Source: a virus
Length of the DNA: 21,507 bases
Strand: one strand, 5' to 3'
Virus record (IMG/VR): IMGVR_UViG_3300021963_000754
Coordinates: 1-21,507 of that record
The stretch's first letter is position 1, and each line of letters begins with the position of its first letter. Positions 1 through 7,409 of this stretch are shown one piece after another. The notes under the pieces are model-generated. The model saw only the letters and a program-made list of their open reading frames with translations. It did not search any database and was not told the origin of the DNA. Position numbers and translations under genes: made by a program.

Positions 1-1412
1 GAGGGTTTATAGAGCAACTTCGCGTTACTGGTGTAGACCGTGGTGGGCGTGCCTGACGTCGCGGCGGCAAAGATGGGGTAGATGTCGGTCGCGGTTGAGG
101 TATCGTTCGACAGCGCGGACCCTCCCCCAATGGCGGCCCACGCGGCGCCGCTATAACCTTCGAAGGAGGTGGTCGTCGTATTGAACCGCATATACCCCGC
201 CGCAGGACTCGCGTCTCGTTGCGCCGTGGTGCCTGACGGAATGATTTCTGAACCGGTCGCTGCCGAAATGACCGCAAGGGCAATCTTGGCTGCGGCAGCC
301 GTGGTACTGGCCGTGCCGCCTGATGCAACAGGAATGGGCGTGGCAATCGAAGCCGCACTCGCTGCGGCTGCGGCGGCACTACTGGCGGCGGCTGACGCCG
401 AACTGGAGGCTGACGACGCATTTGCGGACGCGCCTTGAATGGCCACAATGTTGGTGGCATTGGTAGTGACATCAGCACTAATGCCCGCCACGGTCGTCAC
501 GTTCGCGCTAATGCCGGCCACGGTCGTGACGTTGGCACTGATCCCCGCGACCGTATTGACATTTGCGGCATTACTATTGAGGGTCGTAATGGCCGAGGAC
601 ATCCCCGCCACGGTCGTCACGTTCGCGCTAATGCCGGCTACCGTTGTCACATTGGCACTAATACCCGCGACCGTAGTGACATTTGCGGCATTACTATTGA
701 GGGTCGTAATGGCCGAGGACATCCCAACGACCGTCGTGACCGAGGCACTGATCCCAGCCACGGTGGTGACATCAGCACTAATGCCCGCCACGGTGGTCAC
801 ATTCGCGCTAATGCCGGCCACGGTAGTCACATTTGCGCTGATCCCAGCCACGGTGGTCACATTCGCTGCAATAGCGGCTACCGTGGCAACATCGGCTAAA
901 TAATTCGTTGTGGTCACCGCCACATCGCCGGTGGTGGCATCAAAACCTAACAGCCGACCAGCACGGGCCACTTTGGCGGGAATCGCACTCAAGGCCGCGC
1001 TGTCGCCGTCGGGTTGCCGAAGTGAGCGGGCCACGAGATCGCGAGTCCGTTGATTGAGCATCGTCTGATAGTCGAAGGCCGCTTCCAAGGCTTCGGCTGG
1101 GAGCGCATCATTGGCGACCAAGTCCGTGGTCTGTGTGGCGGCCGGATCGCGATAGATGGTCCAAGTGACGGTCGCGGCAGGGGCCACGAGCGCGGTGACG
1201 GTGCCGCCACTGCTGTAATGCCCCAGGCTGTCGGTCGAGCCGCTGATCGTATAATCGGTCGTCAGGGCTTGGGTTGTCTGGGCGCCCGTGGCAATAATGG
1301 TCGAAACGACAATGAGATCCGCTTGGGCGAAGAAAGCGTAGGGAAAGCTAAAGGCCGTTGTGACCGCGTTGCCGGTATACACGACGCGATTGGTGGTGCT
1401 CGAAATGGTCAT
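1..1412 (-). CDS. Tail fibre protein, N-terminal part (runs off the left edge)
   Basis: The reading frame is open from an ATG at 1412 to the left edge, so the C-terminus is missing. AGGAG lies five bases upstream of the start. The first ~150 residues (MTISSTTNRVVYTGNAVTTA onward, with FSFPYAFFAQADLIVV) resemble the N-terminal virion-attachment domain of T7 gp17-type fibres. They are followed by about fifteen 10-residue repeats (consensus ANVTTVAGIS), an Ala/Ser-rich stretch (ASANASSASSSASAASS) typical of a trimeric helical stalk, and the start of a beta-rich region (PSGTTAQRDASPAAGYMRFN) common in fibre shafts. It would be the host-recognition fibre, last gene of the leftward morphogenesis block, 36 bases after the 1130-aa ejection protein. 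The N-terminal domain type and position make the assignment firm; the receptor-binding part is outside the window. Confidence 0.85.
   Translation of the reverse strand, partial: MTISSTTNRVVYTGNAVTTAFSFPYAFFAQADLIVVSTIIATGAQTTQALTTDYTISGSTDSLGHYSSGGTVTALVAPAATVTWTIYRDPAATQTTDLVANDALPAEALEAAFDYQTMLNQRTRDLVARSLRQPDGDSAALSAIPAKVARAGRLLGFDATTGDVAVTTTNYLADVATVAAIAANVTTVAGISANVTTVAGISANVTTVAGISADVTTVAGISASVTTVVGMSSAITTLNSNAANVTTVAGISANVTTVAGISANVTTVAGMSSAITTLNSNAANVNTVAGISANVTTVAGISANVTTVAGISADVTTNATNIVAIQGASANASSASSSASAAASSAAAAAASAASIATPIPVASGGTASTTAAAAKIALAVISAATGSEIIPSGTTAQRDASPAAGYMRFNTTTTSFEGYSGAAWAAIGGGSALSNDTSTATDIYPIFAAATSGTPTTVYTSNAKLLYKP
447..896 (-). repeat. In-frame 30-bp (10-residue) tandem repeats in the tail fibre
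   Basis: About fifteen consecutive 30-bp units encode decads of the form ANVTTVAGIS, with two variant decads SAITTLNSNA. A 49-bp stretch is identical at 557-605 and 677-725, exactly 120 bp (four units) apart, showing block duplication inside the array. The plus strand is also open across it, but this is a by-product of repeat composition. Confidence 0.9.
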
Positions 1413-1448
1413 CGTGGCTCCTTTGTAGCATAACTTGCCCGTGTGCGT

Positions 1449-4400
1449 CTACTTCTCATAGGCCAACCGACGCTGCAATTCACCAATGGCCGCCTGCGTG
1501 ACCGCGGGATCTTGCCCCGCCACCAGTTGGGCGTGTGCATAATCACGCGACGCTTTGAACGTCTGCTCAAACATCATCCGCTTCACCAGTTTGGGGTAGG
1601 TGTCCCAGTTGGGCTGGTCCACCAGGGGTTGCAAGATACGGTAGGCCAGTTGCCCAGATTGCGTGGCAAAGCCATCGCGTTGTTCGGGCGTCAGTCGGAC
1701 GAGATCCAAGGTGCCCAGTTTGGCGTTCGGAATCGTGTCCAAGGTTTTAGGAATGGTCGGGGTGGCGAAGCCAATCCGACTGGCTTCCAGACGCACTTTG
1801 TCGGTCGCAGCGGACGAGACCGTAAACGGGCTCCCCACCCATAACCGTTCCGGTGACGCGATCGGTTGGCCAAAGAGGTCTTTTTGCGGCATGAGTCCTT
1901 CCCGCATCAGCGGAATCCGAGCGCGCATGGCCTCCTGCATGCCGTGAATTTCTCGCATCAACGGGTCCCGATCGGCGGCGGTTTGACCGATGATAGAGGG
2001 GACCAGGGAGCCGGCCAACGACTCAAAATAGTTTTCCCCATATCGACTCGGGTCTTGAAGGACATTGACCAGGTTGGTCAAACCCGTCATGGACGACTGA
2101 TTGGTGGCGACATTGGCAAAAGCAAAAGCCAGCATCCGTGCCCATTGGTCATGCTCTTCGCTCGTCATATAATTCCAAAATTCGTGCATATCGACGGCGG
2201 CGCCCATGACGGGTCCGATGGGGGCCATGCGAAGATAGCCATCATAGTATTGCCCGTCCATTTTGATCGCGTAGGGTTTCCACCCGGCGGCTTTATCGGT
2301 GGCCCGAAGACGTTTGTCAGGTTGTCCACCTCCCGTAATCAGTCCGTCGCTGGCCGCCGCCACCACGGCGGTCATCAGGGCGGCGCCGAGCAGGGTTTCT
2401 GCCATCGCTCGATCGCGGCGGATGCCTCCGGCTTCGTAGTCTGCGCGCCATTCACGCACAAGGAAATTCGCGCCGGGCGTCATCCGCGCCGTTTCTTTGA
2501 AAATATTGCCTGGCGTGGTTAAGAAGGGGAAGATCCACTCTAGTCCCCATTCCCGTACCGTCCGCTGGAAGGCTTGCCCACCCGGTCCAAGCGGCGTGGT
2601 AAAGATGCGACGATCCCCCTCGATACGGGCGGCCTCCTGCATGGCGGGCGTGGGGTGATCGACGAGGGATACGACCCGCGCCATAAAGCGTGGATCGCGC
2701 ATCGGGATCTGTTCGAGAAGAGTTTGGCGCGTGGCCTGCGCATAGAGTTCTCCCCGTTCATTCATGGTGCGCAGCATCGCATCGGCCGCCGAGAGTGCAC
2801 GAAACGGGAGTCGCACAATCTCCCCTAAGGTGCCGGGAATGGCTTGTTTGAAGGTGTCGGTTTTTGGACCAGGAGCCTCACCCGTTCGAAGGACGGCGCC
2901 CGCGACGGTCATCCCCTCGCGAATCCCCGCAAGAAGTCCGAGGGCCCGAGCGGGAATCTCTGCATACTCGACGCGCTCCCCGACGGGTCGATTTTGTCCG
3001 ATCACGGCCGCCAGGGCGTCCGTTGGGAGCTTAAGCGTGGTAAAGGCGAGTGTTGAAAGGATGTTAACTTCGTGCGTGCGCAAGCCTGAAACAAGCCCGG
3101 CTTTCCAGGCTTCCACCAACATCTCGCGGGTCGTAGCCTTGGTTGCGGCGGTGGCAAACGCCGCCACTTGCGCGGGCGAATCATACTCGCCCAGTTTCTT
3201 CACCAGCTCACGAACGGACTCAGGGCCGCCATAGCCATTGACCACATCAATCAAGGCTTGCGCGCGGTCCGCTTCGCGTTTTGTGGATTTTAAACTGTTT
3301 AAGGCACGTCCCACATCGGCGCGTTGTCCCAGAAATCCCGCTTGTACCTGTGAGACTTTCTCCACTTGTCCAAGAAAGGTCGCAAGGTCTTCCGGCGTGG
3401 CGGCGTCTCCTTTGGCGAGGAGACTCGCCCGGCTGCGCATGAGATCCTCCATGAACCCCACGGCAAGTTCCTTGCGCGCCAGCAGTTGTGCGGTCGTCGA
3501 GGGTCCGGGTGTTTGGCCTTTCAGAAAGGCGGTGACCGTGTGTTCATCGGCGTGCACCAGATCCGCGAGGACCGAAGCCGCGTCTTCGTGGGACTTCTCC
3601 CAACTCCTGGGACTCCGTTGTTGCGTTTTGATCTGGTCTTCATAGATCGTGGACAGTCTCGACAACGCGCCAGAGACTTCCTCCGTCGTCTGGATGTAGT
3701 TGTAATTCATGTGCGTGGGGCGTGAGGGTTCGCCCGGTGCTTGTGGAATTTCGGCAAAGGGTTGCTCCATGAACGCCCGCGCTTGGGCCTGCTGTTCAGG
3801 GGTCAACGTCGGGGCGGGCGTGTCTTTCGGGGTCGCGAGCAGCGCATCAATCCGTTGGGCTTGTGTCTGGGGACTTGGCGGCGTCTCTACGTGTCCTTTG
3901 TAGGCGTCTGGCATCCGTCCGTCCAGCACGTCCTGCCACACGCCCTTCTCCCCGTGCATCGCATCCGTCATCAGTTGCTCAGGCATGATCCCTGTTTTGG
4001 TATAAATGTCCGTAATGGGTGTAGCCTGGGACCAAGACGGCATGACCGCCTTTACCACGCCCAGCACAATCGCCGTATTCAACAAATCGCGGGGTTCTGG
4101 GGCATGACCCTCAATCCGGGCACTTACTTCCGTCAAGGTCGCAAGTTCCGCCGTCGTCGTTAGTATGGGGTTCCACGCGCCAGGAAGAGCACTAGTGGAT
4201 CGGGACGCCAGCGCGCCGACGCCGGCGGTCGTGGCACCCACGACCCATCCTTTGGCCGTTTCAATAATGGTGCCTGCGGCGCGATCCGCAAACTCCTTTT
4301 TTGTGCCGACTTCATTTTGCATGAGGGCGTCCACAAAGGTCTGCCGGAGACCTGCGGCCAAGCCAAATCCTCCCGCCGCCGCCGTCACGGGGCTCAAAGG

Positions 4401-4841
4401 ACCGCCTCCGAGGGCGGCGCCGGTTACAAAGGCGGGTGCGTCACTGGCTAACCCGGCAAGCGTGCCCGCCGCTTGTAACGCCCACGGCATCTCGTTAGAC
4501 AACGCTTGTGCCGGCAATCGACCCGCGGACTTGTCCTTGAGCATTTCCCGCCCAAGCCCCATTGCGCCCCAGTTCCATCCGGTGGCGATTGCCTCTGCGA
4601 GCGTCGTGGGTGCCGGTCGCGAGGAAAGGACTGCATGACCGGGTGCCGCGACGGCATTCGTATTGAAGGGATTGGGCTGTTTGAGATAGTCGTCAATTGC
4701 GGTTTGCGCCTCCAGCGTGGAATAACCCGCAGCCTGGGCCTCTTGCATCTTCTGCGACATCGCCGCGTGAATTTCTTCGGGGCTATAGCCGTGATTGAGC
4801 GCATCAGCCATTGGCGGTGCAGGTGGCATCGTGCGTGGCAT
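1449..4841 (-). CDS. Large internal virion / DNA-ejection protein (T7 gp16 position), 1130 aa
   Basis: This is the largest gene of the window and precedes the fibre gene, the place of gp16 in T7-like phages. The N-terminus has two GYS-type helical motifs (GYSPEEIHAAM at about 18-28 and GYSTLEAQTAIDDYL at about 39-53), a signature seen in many podovirus internal proteins. Hydrophobic, Gly/Ala-rich segments lie near residues 120-165 and 812-836. Around 767-784 is LEWIFPFLTTPGNIFKE, of the FPF..TP.NI type recurrent in large phage ejection or polyvalent proteins. These segments suit a protein that inserts into the host envelope during DNA delivery. I see no convincing lytic transglycosylase motif, unlike T7 gp16. 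The start overlaps the previous stop by one base (TAATG). The role is inferred from position, size and these segments. Confidence 0.7.
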   Translation of the reverse strand: MPRTMPPAPPMADALNHGYSPEEIHAAMSQKMQEAQAAGYSTLEAQTAIDDYLKQPNPFNTNAVAAPGHAVLSSRPAPTTLAEAIATGWNWGAMGLGREMLKDKSAGRLPAQALSNEMPWALQAAGTLAGLASDAPAFVTGAALGGGPLSPVTAAAGGFGLAAGLRQTFVDALMQNEVGTKKEFADRAAGTIIETAKGWVVGATTAGVGALASRSTSALPGAWNPILTTTAELATLTEVSARIEGHAPEPRDLLNTAIVLGVVKAVMPSWSQATPITDIYTKTGIMPEQLMTDAMHGEKGVWQDVLDGRMPDAYKGHVETPPSPQTQAQRIDALLATPKDTPAPTLTPEQQAQARAFMEQPFAEIPQAPGEPSRPTHMNYNYIQTTEEVSGALSRLSTIYEDQIKTQQRSPRSWEKSHEDAASVLADLVHADEHTVTAFLKGQTPGPSTTAQLLARKELAVGFMEDLMRSRASLLAKGDAATPEDLATFLGQVEKVSQVQAGFLGQRADVGRALNSLKSTKREADRAQALIDVVNGYGGPESVRELVKKLGEYDSPAQVAAFATAATKATTREMLVEAWKAGLVSGLRTHEVNILSTLAFTTLKLPTDALAAVIGQNRPVGERVEYAEIPARALGLLAGIREGMTVAGAVLRTGEAPGPKTDTFKQAIPGTLGEIVRLPFRALSAADAMLRTMNERGELYAQATRQTLLEQIPMRDPRFMARVVSLVDHPTPAMQEAARIEGDRRIFTTPLGPGGQAFQRTVREWGLEWIFPFLTTPGNIFKETARMTPGANFLVREWRADYEAGGIRRDRAMAETLLGAALMTAVVAAASDGLITGGGQPDKRLRATDKAAGWKPYAIKMDGQYYDGYLRMAPIGPVMGAAVDMHEFWNYMTSEEHDQWARMLAFAFANVATNQSSMTGLTNLVNVLQDPSRYGENYFESLAGSLVPSIIGQTAADRDPLMREIHGMQEAMRARIPLMREGLMPQKDLFGQPIASPERLWVGSPFTVSSAATDKVRLEASRIGFATPTIPKTLDTIPNAKLGTLDLVRLTPEQRDGFATQSGQLAYRILQPLVDQPNWDTYPKLVKRMMFEQTFKASRDYAHAQLVAGQDPAVTQAAIGELQRRLAYEK

Positions 4842-6451
4842 TATGGTTTCTTGCCCCCAAACATAAAGTCATAGGCCGTGGGTTTTGGCGTGGTGCCAGG
4901 AGCTGCCGTGACGGGTGGCGTCGTCGAAAGTGGGGAAGGCTTCGCCCCAAACCCCAGCCGATCGACCGCGTTTGCCATTCGGTCAGCCATCGACCGACTA
5001 AACCGAGCCAAAATTTCTGGCGAGAACACATAGTCTGGTGAGGTGGGATTGTATAGCGAAAATACATCCTTCTTTTCTTTGAGAAACTGGGCTTCCCGCA
5101 CATCCGCAAATTGTTTGGCAAGTTCGACTTGATAGGCCATTGAAGTATCAACAAACGCCCCAAACTTATCCCGCGGCGCCACAATTTGTTCCATCATTTT
5201 GAACGCGGACTGGCGCTGCTCATTGAGCGACTGCCCTCCCGGTGACGTGCGGTCACGGAACATGTGTGTGAGGCGGGTCATCTGCTCCGTCGAGAGCGGG
5301 TCAACCAATTGCGCGCGGCCTTGAAGGATGGGGGTCGTGTCGGTAATGGTCTTATTGATGATGCCCGTCGCCAAGGTATTTTCAAGGTCAAGATTGCCGT
5401 GCGCTTTCCCGGCTTTTTGTTCGGCAATATCTGAATCTATCGCTCCCAATAGCGCGCGCACCATCTCGGGATGGTTTGCCACCGCGTCAGGATACTGCTG
5501 CAAAAATTGAATGGTGTCTCGCTTGGTTTGCGCAGGATTATACTGCGGACTGGCCTGATCTTTAATCCAATTGACGGTGCCTAGTCCCAGTGTCTCTTTC
5601 TGCTGCATGTCCGTCGCTTTGGCGAGGGCGGCATTTGCAAGTTCTTTCTTATGAACCTCAAGCGCGCCCATCACACGCGCATGGTCGATGAGGGTCGCGA
5701 GTTTTTCTTGTGGCACATGTTTCGCGATCCACCCATACTTCTCATTCGTGGCCAAATTCGGGTCCGTCAGAATCTGTTCCGCAAGGAGTGGCATCATACG
5801 AATCAAGCCTTGCACGCCACTCACGGCCAATTTTTCTTGTGCCTCATGCACGAGTTTTTGCTGGGCCAGCGCACCGATATTGGCATAAATACCCTGCCGC
5901 GAGCCCAAAATCTGCGCCATTTCATCCAGAATGCCGGGCGCGGAGGCAGGATGCGTTTGCAGATGGACGCCCTGTGTATTTACATGGTTTTCCATCTGGA
6001 GTACGGCCGCTTGTCCATCCAGTTTGGCTTGAATGTTGCCACTGATTTCGGCAAAATGTGCGGTCATGGATGCGGCATGTTTGCGGTAGGTGTCCTGACC
6101 GAGGGCCGTGGTAAACTGCTCCGCGCCCTTGTCCAGCATCGCTTTCACTTTGCCCATCGTGACGCCCGGCACCGAGTCCATACCCGGTTTCCAGGCTAAG
6201 GCATCCGCATCCAGGTCATTGGCGGCGCTGGTCTGGAGCTCGGACACATAGATCGCCGCATTGGTGGCTTCTTTCTGGGCGAGGCCATGCTGCAGAATGG
6301 CACTCGTGCGCGCCAGGTCAATGCCCGCCGAGACCACCCCCTGGCCGAGATTGTGCAGACCTGCCCCGCCGAAGTCTGCGCCACTCGCTTGCCGGCCGCC
6401 AAGCGATCCGTTGGCGGCAATCTGCTGTTGGTAGGGTTTAATGACGGGCAT
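4841..6451 (-). CDS. Internal virion protein (T7 gp15 position), 536 aa
   Basis: A mostly helical, Gln/Ala/Lys-rich protein starting MPVIKPYQQQIAANGSLGGR, with no transmembrane segment or catalytic motif that I recognise. The C-terminus is Pro/Thr-rich (STTPPVTAAPGTTPKPTAYD). It sits between a gp14-like and a gp16-like protein, and its size and long helical pattern fit the middle member of the three-protein ejection set that forms the inner core and periplasmic channel in T7-like phages. The ATG at 6451 has GGAG upstream and follows the preceding stop by two bases. Its own stop overlaps the next start (TAATG), so the three ejection genes are probably translationally coupled. The name rests on order and length rather than recognisable sequence. 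Confidence 0.6.
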   Translation of the reverse strand: MPVIKPYQQQIAANGSLGGRQASGADFGGAGLHNLGQGVVSAGIDLARTSAILQHGLAQKEATNAAIYVSELQTSAANDLDADALAWKPGMDSVPGVTMGKVKAMLDKGAEQFTTALGQDTYRKHAASMTAHFAEISGNIQAKLDGQAAVLQMENHVNTQGVHLQTHPASAPGILDEMAQILGSRQGIYANIGALAQQKLVHEAQEKLAVSGVQGLIRMMPLLAEQILTDPNLATNEKYGWIAKHVPQEKLATLIDHARVMGALEVHKKELANAALAKATDMQQKETLGLGTVNWIKDQASPQYNPAQTKRDTIQFLQQYPDAVANHPEMVRALLGAIDSDIAEQKAGKAHGNLDLENTLATGIINKTITDTTPILQGRAQLVDPLSTEQMTRLTHMFRDRTSPGGQSLNEQRQSAFKMMEQIVAPRDKFGAFVDTSMAYQVELAKQFADVREAQFLKEKKDVFSLYNPTSPDYVFSPEILARFSRSMADRMANAVDRLGFGAKPSPLSTTPPVTAAPGTTPKPTAYDFMFGGKKP

Positions 6452-6453
6452 CC

Positions 6454-6975
6454 TTATTCTCCTGAGCTGTAGAAGGGGTTCGAGGCGGGATGGCCTCCCG
6501 GTGCAACCGGTGCCCCTTTGTCCGCAAGCGTCGAGCCATACGCGGCGCGTCCCGCCCCAGTCAACAACGAACTCGCCGCATTGTAGTACCCTTGCTGAAT
6601 GGCGGTCTTGCCACTAAACCGGCTAAGGGCGGCGTCGTTGTAGTAACCCGTCGCTTTCACACGCCCCGCATAGGTGATGTTTTGCTCATCGAGACTCGCA
6701 TTCGCCACACTCATTTGTAAGACATCGGAGGGGGAGCCCTCCATCGTCACCCCCGACGCGCCAACGCCCGCCACCAGTGATCCCTGCACTTGCGCCGTCT
6801 GCCGTTGATGACTGGCCACATTTGCACGCGCCTGATCCAACGCCATTGTGGCATTCGTCGTACTTTGCTGCGCGTTATATTCCGCGGCTTGCGCTTGGGC
6901 TTTCGCCGCCGACATGGCACCCGCGGCAGAAATCACGGCACCACCGGCCATCAAAAAAGGGATTGCTGCGGCCAT
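6454..6975 (-). CDS. Internal virion core protein (T7 gp14-like), 173 aa
   Basis: The N-terminus is a hydrophobic Gly/Ala helix (MAAAIPFLMAGGAVISAAGA) leading into a long Gln/Ala-rich helix (KAQAQAAEYNAQQ). The middle has GASGVTMEGSPSDVLQMSVA followed by LDEQNITYAGRVKATGY. The ASGV...GSP.DVL...A..LD pattern is widespread in small podovirus internal core proteins, in which the N-terminal hydrophobic helix is thought to enter the outer membrane during ejection. The ATG overlaps the stop of the gp13-like gene by one base (TAATG), and the 536-aa gene follows after two bases. The role is inferred from family pattern and neighbours. Confidence 0.75.
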   Translation of the reverse strand: MAAAIPFLMAGGAVISAAGAMSAAKAQAQAAEYNAQQSTTNATMALDQARANVASHQRQTAQVQGSLVAGVGASGVTMEGSPSDVLQMSVANASLDEQNITYAGRVKATGYYNDAALSRFSGKTAIQQGYYNAASSLLTGAGRAAYGSTLADKGAPVAPGGHPASNPFYSSGE

Positions 6976-7409
6976 TAGCTGCCTTTCTGCAAGCGCACGT
7001 AACGATCATACACTTCGCCCTGCGGACCATAGGCCGGCATCGTGCTTTCATACTGAAATCCCAAAGCCGTTGCCCAGGCCACGGCGCGTGGGAACGTCGG
7101 GTCTAACTCCAATTCTAACCGTCGAATCCGAAAGTCACGAAGAAATGTCTTGACCGCGCGGTGAATGGCGAGTTTATACGTGGGCAGATGGACCGACATG
7201 AGGCTCCACACTTGCGCGCGTCCCTCCCAACAATGTCCAATCCCCGCACAGGCCACGAGCGTCGTCCCCGCCCACGCCGTATAACACGGCCCACCGGACC
7301 GCAGTTGTTCGCCATAGGCGAGTGTCAGAAAAGGACGCATCGGGGCTTGCTCCGGTTGGAGGATGAGCCAGGCAAGATGCCACGGCTCAAACGGTTCAAT
7401 GACCACCAC
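6975..7409 (-). CDS. GNAT-fold internal virion protein (T7 gp13-like), 144 aa
   Basis: A small acetyltransferase-like protein. The N-terminal half has the strand pattern expected of GNAT (LVACAGIGHCWEGRAQVWSL), and the end has FPRAVAWATALGFQYE, matching the A..WA..LGF helix-strand at the end of GNAT folds. No clear acetyl-CoA pyrophosphate loop (Q/RxxGxG/A) is visible, so enzymatic activity is doubtful. T7-like phages carry a GNAT-like gp13 needed for virion assembly between the tail tubular and core genes, exactly where this lies. The start is a GTG directly after the TAA of the previous gene, with AGGAG about seven bases upstream; there is no ATG alternative nearby. Confidence 0.65.
   Translation of the reverse strand: MVVIEPFEPWHLAWLILQPEQAPMRPFLTLAYGEQLRSGGPCYTAWAGTTLVACAGIGHCWEGRAQVWSLMSVHLPTYKLAIHRAVKTFLRDFRIRRLELELDPTFPRAVAWATALGFQYESTMPAYGPQGEVYDRYVRLQKGS

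Noticed and set aside
435-903. Two overlapping plus-strand open frames over the fibre repeats
   Set aside because: Their repetitive proteins are mirror translations of the in-frame 30-bp repeats of the minus-strand fibre gene.
1-1412. Diversity-generating retroelement target in the fibre, as in phage BPP-1
   Set aside because: No reverse transcriptase or template repeat is present, and the repeats here are short tandem structural units in the shaft; the variable tip, if any, is outside the window.
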